From contig JAXRKP010000637.1 of the NCBI GenBank assembly GCA_037039925.1, positions 127,501 through 191,500 of the forward strand: 64,000 nt of DNA, in the 5' to 3' direction. Below the pieces are notes generated by a model. It saw only the letters and a program-made list of their open reading frames with translations. It made no database searches and was not told the origin of the DNA. The translations under genes and the position numbers were made by a program. Positions 49,819 through 61,800 of the stretch are shown in pieces. The DNA comes from Doris montereyensis (taxonomy: Eukaryota > Mollusca > Gastropoda > Nudibranchia > Dorididae). Each line of letters starts with the position of its first letter. Position 1 is the first letter of the stretch.

Positions 49819-52800
49819 TAATTAATAATAATAATAGTAATAATTAATTAATAATAATAATAGTAATAATAATAATATCACTACTACTACTACTACTACT
49901 ACACCTATAATAATTTATAGAGCACCTGATATTCACCAAAGGTGTTCGATGGCGCTATACAATCAAAAGTATAGAAAAACTCATCAAAAGAATTTACATA
50001 TCTAATCAAACTATGGAGCATCACATGTAAAAAGCCACGACAAGGAACAAACATTTCATTTCGTGGTGAATTTTCTCCAGCGCTAGTAAAGGCAGACCTT
50101 AACAGCTCTGTCTTTAAACGTTTCGTACGGCCTGCCTCAGGCATATTAACTAAAGTCGCTTCAAGACCGTTAGTGACTGTAGAGCAAGAGCATTTTCACA
50201 GTTTCTCTAGCAATAATTGGGATAGGTCTCTTATCGCATCGCCTTCTGGACATGACGCTAGTCTGTCACTGGTTTCATTCTACAGCTGAGGCGGGTACCA
50301 ATCTGCATCTAGGTTTAATGAGGAATTATGTGCTAAGTGTCCTTTCCAAGGTATACAAAGTTGGACCTAGCATTGACAGGATTCAAACCCATGACATCAC
50401 AATTTTAAATGATATAGCTTAACCACGTGACTGCCAAAGCCATGATTGCACACGTATTTGACGTATGCATGAACGAGTGTCCCAACTGTTGACAGGGAAA
50501 GATCCTGTCAGAGCGTCAGTATAACACAACTAATTGACTAGAGGCATTGCCCAGTTAAGAAGGACTTAAAATGAAATGGTTTGCTGGGGGATAGATAAAT
50601 GATGTAAAGCCAGCGAGTCTAAACTTGGGATAGGATACAGACTACAAATCTATCTTTCATCTTCTCTTTCTTATCTGTACGATTAAGTGCTTCAATAACT
50701 GTACTTACTCGCGTATCTGTAAACATTTCTTGAATAGTTTTTGCATGTTTAAAAAGCAATGGTCAAAAATAATCGACTTGATAGCTACACAGTGGTTTTC
50801 CAGTTTTTGCCTGAAAGAAGAAAAAAAACAAAACAAAACAAACCACTTAAAAATCTAGTTCTTTAACATTTTTCAGTTACAAGGCGCATCATGAGGAACA
50901 TGTAGAACTGAGCTGAACTCAGGAATGAGAAACGCTAATACATCCATGTCCCAACATTTGTTTGATTGATTGAAATTCCCTTCATCCACCATACATGGTG
51001 AATTGAAAGAAGTTTTTTTTGTTTGTTTCATTGAAGTTTACCCTGTCCACCATTGCAGTGATCTCAGGGTGAATTAAGAGGAAAGAGCAAGATGAAAGAT
51101 GAGTGAAAGAAGAAAAGGGAAGAAATAGAGCCTAACAGCGCCGCCCTCCTACCGCCGGCATTAAGACAGGAAACAGCAAGATAAAAGACAACTGAAGGAG
51201 TGAAAGGAAAGAAGTATGAGCTACCAGTGGCGCCCGCCAACCATCCACATGCCCTAATGTAAATCACGAGATTAAAATGGCATACAATCATACATTTTAT
51301 ACATAAACCCTCTGTCTGTTTCTGTATACAGAGCTGTCAACCCTATGAACTTTCTGTCTGTTTCTGTACTAAGAGCTACCAAACCCATGAACTCTCTCTC
51401 TGTTTCTGTATACAGACTACCAACCTCATGATCTCTCTGTCTGTTTCTGTACACAGACTACCAACCTCATGATCTCTTAGTCTGTTTCTGTATTAAGAGC
51501 TACCAACCCCATGAACTCTCTCTCTGTTTCTGTACTGAGAGCTACCAACCCCATGAACTCTCTCTCTGTTTCTGTACTAAGAGCTACCAACCCCATGAAC
51601 TCTCTCTCTGTTTCTGTACTAAGAGCTACCAACCCCATGATATTTCTCTCTGTTTCTGTACTACAGAGCTACCAAACCCATGATATTTCTGTCCGTTTCT
51701 GTAGACAGAGCTACCAAACCCACGATCTCTTTCTCTCTCTGTTTCTGTACTAAGAGCTACCAACCCCATGATCTCTTTGCCTGTTTCTGTACTACAGAGC
51801 TACCAAACCCATGAACTCTTTCTGTCTGTTTCTGTAGACAGACTACCAACCTCATGATCTCTCTCTCTGTTTCTGTACACAGAGCTACCAACCTCATGAT
51901 CTCTTTGTTTGTTTCTGTACTAAGAGCTACCAACTTCATGAACTCTCTGTCTGTTTCTGTACTAAGAGCTACCAACCCCATGATCTCTCTGTCTGTTTCT
52001 GTACGCAGACTACCAACCCCATGATCTCTCTGTCTGTTTCTGTACACAGAGCTACCAACCTCATGATCTCTCTGTCTGTTACTGTATACAGAGCTACCAA
52101 CCTCATGATCTCTCTGTTTGTTTCTGTACTAAGAGCTACCAACCTCATGAACTCTCTGTCTGTTTCTGTACTAAGAGCTACCAACCCCATGATCTCTCTG
52201 TCTATTTCTGTATACAAAGCTACCAACCTCATGATCTCTCTGTCTGTTTCTGTACTAAGAGCTACCAACCTCATGATCTCTTTGTCTGTTTCTGTATACA
52301 GAGCTACCAACCCCATGATCTCTCTGCCTGTTTCTGTACTAAGAGCTACCAACCCCATGATCTCTCTGTCTGTTTCTGTATACAGAGCTACCAACCCCAT
52401 GATCTCTCTGTCTGTTTCTGTACTAAGAGCTACCAACCCCATGATCTCTCTGTCTGTTTCTGTATACAGAGCTACCAACCCCATGATCTCTCTGTCTCTT
52501 TCTGTATACAGAGCTACCAACCCCATGATCTCTCTGTCTGTTTCTGTATACAGAGCTACCAACCCCATGATCTCTCTGTCTGTTTCTGTACTACAGAGCT
52601 ACCAACCCCATGATCTCTCTGTCTGTTTCTGTATACAGAGCTACCAACCCCATGATCTCTCTGTCTCTTTCTGTACACAGAGCTACCAACCCCATAATCT
52701 CTGTCTGTTTCTGTACTAAGAGCTACCAACCCCATGATCTCTCTGTCTCTTTCTGTATACAGAGCTACCAACCCCATAATCTCTCTGTCTGTTTCTGTAT

Positions 52801-55800
52801 ACAGAGCTATCAACCCCATGATCTCTCTGTCTGTTTCTGTACACAGAGCTACCAACCCCATAATCTCTCTGTCTGTTTCTGTACTAAGAGCTACCAACCC
52901 CATGATCTCTCTGTCTGTTTCTGTATACAGAGCTACCAACCCCATGATCTCTCTGTCTGTTTCTGTATACAGAGCTATCAACCCCATGATCTCTCTGTCT
53001 GTTTATGTATACAGAGCAACCAACCCCATGATCTCTCTGTCTCTTTCTGTATACAGAGCTACCAACCTCATGATCTCTCTCTCTGTTTCTGTATACAGAG
53101 CTACCAACCCCATGATCTCTCTCTCTGTTTCTGTATACAGAGCTACCAACCCCATGATCTCTCTGTCTGTTTATGTATACAGAGCTACCAACCCCATGAT
53201 CTCTCTCTCTGTTTCTGTATACAGAGCTATCAACCCCATGATCTCTCTGTCTGTTTCTGTATACAGAGCTACCAACCCCATGATCTCTCTCTCTGATACA
53301 GAGCTCAACCCCATGATCTGTCTGTTTCTGTATACAGAGCAACCAACCCCATGATCTCTCTCTCTGTTTCTGTATACAGAGCTATCAATCCCATGATCTC
53401 TCTGTCTGTTTCTGACTACAGAGCTGCCAACCGCATGATCTCTCTGTCTGTTTCTGTATACAGAGCTACCAACCCCATGATCTCTCTGTCTGTTTCTGTA
53501 TACAGAGCAACCAACCCCATGATCTCTCTCTCTGTTTCTGTATACAGAGCTATCAACCCCATGATCTCTCTGTCTGTTTCTGTATACAGAGCAACCAACC
53601 CCATGATCTCTCTCTCTGTTTCTGTATACAGAGCTATCAATCCCATGATCTCTCTGTCTGTTTCTGACTACAGAGCTGCCAACCGCATGATCTCTCTGTC
53701 TGTTTCTGTATACAGAACAACCAACCCCGTGATCTCTCTGTCTGTTTCTGACTACAGAGCTGCCAACCCCATGATCTCTCTGTCTGGTTCTGACTACAGA
53801 GCTGCCAACCCCATGATCTCTCTGTCTGTTTCTGACTACAGAGCTGCCAACCCCATGGGCTCTCTGTTTGGTTCTGACTACAGAGCTGCCAACCCCATGA
53901 TCTCTCTGTCTGTTTCTGACTACAGAGCTGCCAACCCCATGGGCTCTCTGTTTGGTTCTGACTACAGAGCTGCCAACCCCGTGATCTCTCTGTCTGTTTC
54001 TGACTACAGAGCTGCCAACCCCGTGATCTCTCTGTCTGGTTCTGACTACAGAGCTGCCAACCCCATGGGCTCTCTGTTTGTTTCTGACTACAGAGCTGCC
54101 AATCCCATGATCTCTCTGTCTGGTTCTGACTACAGAGCTGCCAACCCCATGGGCTCTCTGTTTGGTTCTGACTACAGAGCTGCCAACCCCATGGGCTCTC
54201 TGTCTGGTTCTGACTACAGAGCTGCCAACCCCATGGGCTCTCTGTCTGGTTCTGACTACAGAGCTGCCAATCCCATGGGCTCTCTGTTTGGTTCTGACTA
54301 CAGAGCTGCCAACCCCATGGGCTCTCTGTCTGGTTCTGACTACAGAGCTGCCAACCCCATGAACAGATAAACTGGGAGATTGCTTGCCAAAAAGAAGATA
54401 TTGAAAAAAGTGTACAGTTTGAAAATACTTACAAAACATAATGTGGACAGGAAAAATGATAAATATCAAATATCACTTACTTCAATATATTATGTACAAT
54501 TATTGAAATTTTGGTGGATAGGTCATAGACTGAGCGGTCTTTAATTAAAAAGTCTCGACACATTTTAATCCAATGTCTCATCATGAACTGATAACTATCA
54601 TTGTGATAAAACTCTTACTTTTCACACTTCGCCAATTTTATTTGCAGTCCACATGTACACAAGAAGAGACTATATATATATATGTACACTTCATATTTCT
54701 CTATAACGACGATGGCCTGTCTTCCATCTCTCACTCCCACCTGGGCCAAGCTTTGACATGTGGTAAATGATCGTGCGATGTTGGGCAATGTGTGTGTGTG
54801 TGCGTGTGTGTATATATGTTATACGTTGTAACACTACATGATGTTTCATTGTATATTTTGTTGAAATGCAAAGGGTCATTGAGCACTTCTATATGGATAT
54901 CAGCGCTATGTAAATAATTCCTTTCCTTTTCTTTCTTTAATCATAGCTTTTTCTTTTTCAATTTACTTGATTATAAGTATGATCCTAAAAGAAAAAAGAA
55001 AAGGTTAACTAATGAAACAAAAGCGTTATCAATACCAATAAATGGCGCATGGAGTTTCTGTGTCATCCATATCGGCACTTCTACTTAATAGTAATTATTA
55101 GCAAAATGATCCCCCTGATCAAGATGTACAACTATTTTGATATCCTGACCAGAATTGGACTGCGCTCAAATGCGCACAAACTCAAAAACAAAATTCTACA
55201 AATCTGCTTTTTAGCAGTAGGTTAACAGTACTGTGCATACAATCACTGACAACCTAAACTCGTTGTCCGTTTCTAAAATACATTAACTCTCTACCCGTTT
55301 CCGAATACATCATTTCTGAGCTTGCTCCCCCAATATCCTTACCTTTCAAAGCGGTGGATGTGCTCATCATGTTGAGTCATCTGATGTTTGACATTTTTAT
55401 CTCGGCGAAAGCGGCTTTGGGTGCTAGATATCACAGACAGATGATGGCGGGTTTGGTCAGAGCTGGAAAAACAAAGAGAGACAAAGATTCGTAACTCTTG
55501 AACGCCGCTCTCCTAAGACCGCCAGATCTAGATCATGAAGTGCCTCAGGGCCATTTGCTTCATCTTCATTACAAACCTTTTCTAAGCCACAGTCTTAGGT
55601 AATTCTGACGAACGCAGACTGCTGTAACATGTTCACATGACATAGAAAAATTGTCATCTGTTGTATTTTATCATCCCTTAGAAAAAGGCTATGTTATGAT
55701 AACGTATGGATCACTATAACCTATCATCAGCTCAAAATTGCATTGTGTCCTAACTGCAAACTTGACAATTTTAGAGTTATAATCAAAATAGAGTCCAACC

Positions 55801-58800
55801 CACATATATCGACATCCTGCATATATCGACGTCATATCAAAGTTGCATTTTTTCCATATATATTATTAGTAAACAAAAACCCACTGATATTTCGACGTAA
55901 ATTTGACTCAAACCCTTATATCGACTTTCCGATTTTGTATATTTGTTGGTGCAGGCAATAATCAGTCTACAGACAACATAAATGCTCCTCGATGGCCGGT
56001 AAATCGATTAGTGAAAGTCAGGAATTGGCAAATAAAAACACATGCCTGTAGACCGAAAAAAATACTGCACCCTGGAGCAATCAAAGCCAATTAAAATGCA
56101 TGCCTATGTGGAAGCAGATGACCATCAATGATTTTTTCACACCAGCAAAATAGAAGCCAGCAATGCTCTCACCCTCTTATAAAATGATCCTTTTTAGGGC
56201 CACACATTACCTTCGATTGACGTTGTATTATGGCTTTTTTTGTGCTCTGATACATCGACAACCTCTTATATCGACAAAATTTGGTGTTCCCAGTGATGTC
56301 GACATAAGAGGGTTGGACTGTATCATTCTCAGTCGTCACTAGTCCTGTCTTACAAGAAAATTGTGACCAAATTCTATCTACGTTTGCCACAAATTTCACC
56401 TGCGTTTTGTCGTAATTTGAAGTTGTCTTTCCAACTGAGAACTTTACAGCCTTTGTTCTAAAAATGACTTCATGTATGTCCCATACTCAGGCTTCAGCGT
56501 AGGGTAGTCCTGATTTTTCTAAGCATACAGCATAATGTGGTAGTCTGCCATTGGCTTTCCATGCCACCTTTACTTTCACCAAGTCTACCCACTTCGCTAC
56601 TGGGTTAGCAGGAGGGCCAGCAAAATTTGCCCAGACTGAGAATCAAACTCAGGCCTCCTGGGCGGTAGTCAGACTGAGCAACCGGTGTCTCAACCATATG
56701 TAGTTAGGACTATATAAATTTGAGCCAACGATATGTCAAGAAACAACCAGTACAAAGGTTAATATGTTCACTTACACGTAATGTTCACAATTCAAACACG
56801 ACCTGATCGGCAAAATTTGCAAACTGTTAACAAAAAAACCAACTAAACCCGCATAAACTCTACAAACATCATGGGTTATCATTGCAGGCAAAATGTAAAC
56901 TCACCATTTGTCTTTCTCACAAGCAGGATAAAGGCCATCTGATATTTTCTTCATTTCCTCAAATTTTTCCATGAAGCTGTCTCTGTATCTCTCAATTTCT
57001 TTCATCCGTTCTCGAGCCTGTGGCACAAAAAAAAAGGTATCAACCTGTCACAGTACAAATCTCTTATCCCTTAAGTCATATTGTTTTATTATCCTTTAAC
57101 TCAGCGATTCTCAACCTTTTTTGTATGGCTCATGCACCCTTTCACCATGTATCAGAATGCTCATGCACCCTTTCACCATGTGTCAGAGTGCCCATGTACC
57201 CTTTCACCATGTGTCAGAATGCTCATGCACCCTTTCACCATGTGTCAGAATGCCCATGTACCCTTTCACCATGTGTCAGAATGCTCATGTACCCTTTCAC
57301 CATGTGTCAGAATGCTCATGTACCCTTTCCCCATGTGTCAGAATGCTCATGTACCCTTTCACCATGTGTCAGAATGCCCATGTACCCTTTCACCATGTGC
57401 CAGAATGTCCATGTACCCTTTTCACCATGTGTCAGAATACCCATGTACCCTTTTCACCCTGTGTCCGAATGCCCATGCACCCTTTCACCATGTGTCAGAA
57501 TGTCCATGTACCCTTTTCACCCTGTGTCAGAATACCCATGTACCCTTTCACCATTTTCACCATGTGTCAGAATGTGTACCCTTTCACCATGTCAGAATGT
57601 CCATGTACCCTTTCACCCACCATGTGTCAGAATGCCCATGTGTCCCTTTCACCATGTGTCAGAATGCCCATGTACCCTTTCACCCACCATGTGTCAGAAT
57701 GCCCATGTACCCTTTCACCCCCCATGTGTCAGAATACCCATGTACCCTTTCACCCACCATGTGTCAGAATACCCATGTACCCTTTCACCCACCATGTGTC
57801 AGAATGCCCATGTACCCTTTCACCCACCATGTGTCAGAATGCCCATGTACCCTTTCACCATGTGTCAGAATGCCCTTGTACCCTTTCACCATGTGTCAGA
57901 ATGCCCATGCACCCTTTCACCATGTGTCAGAATGCCCATGTACCCTTTCACCATGTGTCAGAATGCCCATGCACCCTTTCACCATGTGTCAGAATACCCA
58001 TGTACCCTTTCACCCACCATGTGTCAGAATGCCCATGCACCTTTCACCATGTGTCAGAATACCCATGTACCCTTTCACCCACCATGTGTCAGAATGCCCA
58101 TGCACCCTTTCACCATGTGTCAGAATGCCCATGTACCCTTTCACCCACCATGTGTCAGAATGCCCATGCACCCTTTCACCATGTGTCCCCATTTCACCCA
58201 CCATGTGTCAGAATGCCCATGCACCCTTTCACCATGTGTCAGAATGCCCATGTACCCTTTCACCCACCATGTGTCAGAATGCCCTTGTACCCTTTCACCA
58301 TGTGTCAGAATGCCCATGTACCCTTTCACCATGTGTCAGAATGCCTATGCACCCTTTCACCCACCATGTGTCAGAATGCTCTATGCACCCTTTCACCATG
58401 TGTCAGAATGCCTATGCACCCTTTCACCCCCCATGTGTCAGAATGCCTATGCACCCTTTCACCCACCATGTGTCAGAATGCCTATGCACCCCTTTCACCC
58501 CCATGTGTCAGAATGCCTATGTACCCTTTCACCCACCATGTGTCAGAATGCCTATGCACCCTTTCACCCACCATGTGTCAGAATGCCCATGTACCCTTTC
58601 ACCCACCATGTGTCAGAATGCCTATGTACCCTTTCACCCACCATGTGTCAGAATGCCCATGCACCCTTTCACCCCCCATGTGTCAGAATGCCTATGCACC
58701 CTTTCACCCACCATGTGTCAGAATGCCCATGCACCCTTTCACCCACCATGTGTCAGAATGCCCATGCACCCTTTCACCCACCATGTGTCAGAATGCCCAT

Positions 58801-61800
58801 GCACCCCTTTCACCCACCATGTGAATGCCTATGCACCCTTTCACCATGTGTCAGAATGCCCATGCACCTTTCACTCACCATGTGTCAGAATGCCCATGCA
58901 CCCTTTCACTCACCATGTGTCAGAATGCCCCCTTTTCACCATGTGTCAGAATGCCCCTTTTCACCATGTGTCAGAATGCCCCCTTTTCACCATGTGTCAG
59001 AATGCCCCCTTTTCACCATGTGTCAGAATGCCCATGCACCCTTTTCCAAAGCTGTTTGCTTTAAAAGATGCATTCGAAATAATAGAGTCTGCCACAAATT
59101 TGTGGTTGCAATCCCCTCCAAACAAAAAAGTTCCTTTGCCTTCAGATTTATTTTCACCAGAATGCTTCAAAATGTTGATTGATGTAATCCAAATGCTTAT
59201 CATAATAGAGTAAATCCAATTAGCTTTCAATTGATGTATAACATGAGGACATTTGCTTGATCAATCTTTCTTGTATGAATATTTTAAAATTTCAACTCTC
59301 AGATAAAAATATACCTTTTTTGGGATTCACAATGACATTGTGGTTTGTTTGAAATGTAGAATGGGTGTTTGTCTTTGAGTGACCAAGTCCTTTTCAATCT
59401 CATTCTAGATCTAAATCTATCTGTTCTTGTAGTAATAGAGTTTGGTCTAGATCTATTTACTATAGTCATAAAACCAAATGAGGTAGAGGGATGTCTGGAT
59501 CTACATCTACATCTGGTTCAACACTATGGCTAAATCGGTGGATTCATCACCACTTGTTGACTGATTTAGATCATAATCTCTTGCTACAAGTCACAGACAT
59601 CACTATCAACCTCCCTGACATCTGTTATTTCATCCATAAGGGCACTGGCCTGTGTTTCATCAAACAGATGAGGTTGCTTTGATGGTCTCTCAGCCATCTC
59701 TCTCGTTGAATTTTTGTGAAATTCCAATGTTGACAGTTGGAAACGTTTTGGCAAAGTAAAAACGAAAGTAGATCAGAACAGAAGAGTCTAAAAAGTAGCA
59801 CTCTCCTAATCGATAACCATGGAGGTAGGAAAATAAATTGACAACTGGCATTTACTTCCCCCAAAATTGGGAAAATCGCATGGACGAGTGAGTTATCACT
59901 CCAGGCCGAAAGAGTTAAATGTAGATGCACTGATATATTAGTGTTGATGAAATAAGAGAATTAGAGCGTTGATCAAATAAGGAAACTTGGGACATTCTAT
60001 CGGATTAACCAATCAAAACACACAGTTCATAACAAATGGGTCAAATTTATTAGAAGATGGACTACTTATAGACATCTTGTAAGGTCATACAATTAATTAT
60101 TGACAAAAATAGGTTCCTTTTTTTGCATGACCTCTGCTTCTGGTCTTTAGGTAGCTGAGTTAGTGATACTGCACTCTAGGTTTATTCAAGCCCAATACGT
60201 AGCTCTTACTTTATAATACACTGGCCGAATGATGTTTTCTTCTGAGAATTTTGTTCACATCTTGCAGACTGTCAGAGAAGATTCTTTGCATCCGAAGCAG
60301 GTTTCGAATGATGCTGACCATCTTGAAAAAACCCTCAAAGTGCCGCTCAAACTCGTCCATGAGTTGCTTCGTCAGGTCGTGACTCAGCTTGGTAGTCGCT
60401 AGACGCGTTTCAATGTAGATTCTGAAATTCAGACAAATAAAAACAAACCTCCATTGAGTGAAACTTGCAATATGAAACACCATGATCAAGCATAGGTTAA
60501 AACGACAGTTTTAAAAACAAAAATTCTAAACCAAACATTGAGTGTGCCCTATTGTATCCTTGTTTTTCCTTTAACGTTGGAGGGGGTAAAGGGGGCCCTG
60601 AAAATGTTTTTAAAAATCATTTGATATAAATAATTTTAACCACTACCATTGTACTCAACATGTCTAAATTAGCTGAAAAATATATCAATTTTTGTTCTAT
60701 CACGTGGTTGCAATGGGAACGCCGCTATCTTGGATTTCATTTGCCAAAATACCTACAACTTCATTTCAAGTAGGTTTTTTCAGTTTTGAACAAACTTGGC
60801 AATTACTTTGCATACACATTACTCGGTTCAACATCTATCTGCACCTAGTAGCTTTTTTTTGGATAAATTAAACGGTTTTGATTTTAAGAATTTTTTTGAA
60901 AATGCATATAGCAACTTTTCCAATTTTTGGCAAATGCAAGGGTCACAACGTCAGACCTGGCATTCCTCGGATTCAAACACAGGACCTGTCTATTCTAAGT
61001 CTGGTAACCCAACCTGGCCATCGATGTCATCCCCTGTTAAAACCTTACCTGTAGCATAAGAGACCTTTTATCAGGTGCTTCTGATAACGAGTGAATTTCT
61101 CAGTGTAACGCTTTGACTAGCTCAGCTTTGGTGCAGCACTGGTTGGCGCAGCGAGTCTTGCTCCATCCCTGCAAAGGCAAAATCTGGAAATGGTGCTGAA
61201 AAGAACAATAAAAGAAGACAAATCATGAAAGACTTAAAAGATTGATGACTTGTAGTCAAAGTGTCAAACAAAAATGTCAACTGGAAATTTACAACCTTTC
61301 AAAAGAAATTCCTCCTACTCAGGAAGAAATGAGTTTGCAATGCTAGAAATGAGAAAAGTGTTCATTTGCGTGCAAAAATATTAGCATCCGAAAGGTGCAA
61401 ACGGATCTAAATATATGTGACGCCTTTTCGTACAGGAAGATAAAATACTAATCATTCTAGGCTAAGTAATTTTGCTTTCTCCACATTGTTATCTTTATAG
61501 TTGTTTTCATTATCTGTATCTTTTTCATATCATTATAGCAGGGAATCGTTAGATCAGAGGCAAGGTATCGGCCTCTCAACCAAACAGTTGTGTGTCCATG
61601 TCCCAGCAGGTTGAAAAGTTTTCTTGATTTTGTTCTGATACAATTTAGTGAAATTGTCGCTTATTGTTCCACACAACATAAAGAAAAAACAAATGCAGGA
61701 GTATGCCAGACAGCACAATACATGTGTAATATGAAACATGCCTTCATTATACACTTATAATACAACAAGCAATTTCGAGAAAAAGAATGGTGGGTTCGAT

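Noticed and set aside
51295..54469. Long frames on both strands over the 42 bp repeat
   Set aside because: The period is a multiple of 3 and the unit lacks stops. The translation has no family similarity and the region is intronic.
57020..59213. Overlapping plus-strand frames of 567-720 residues rich in C, P, H and M
   Set aside because: Three frames open at once over a 31/35 bp minisatellite, in the intron of the TBK1-like gene on the other strand.
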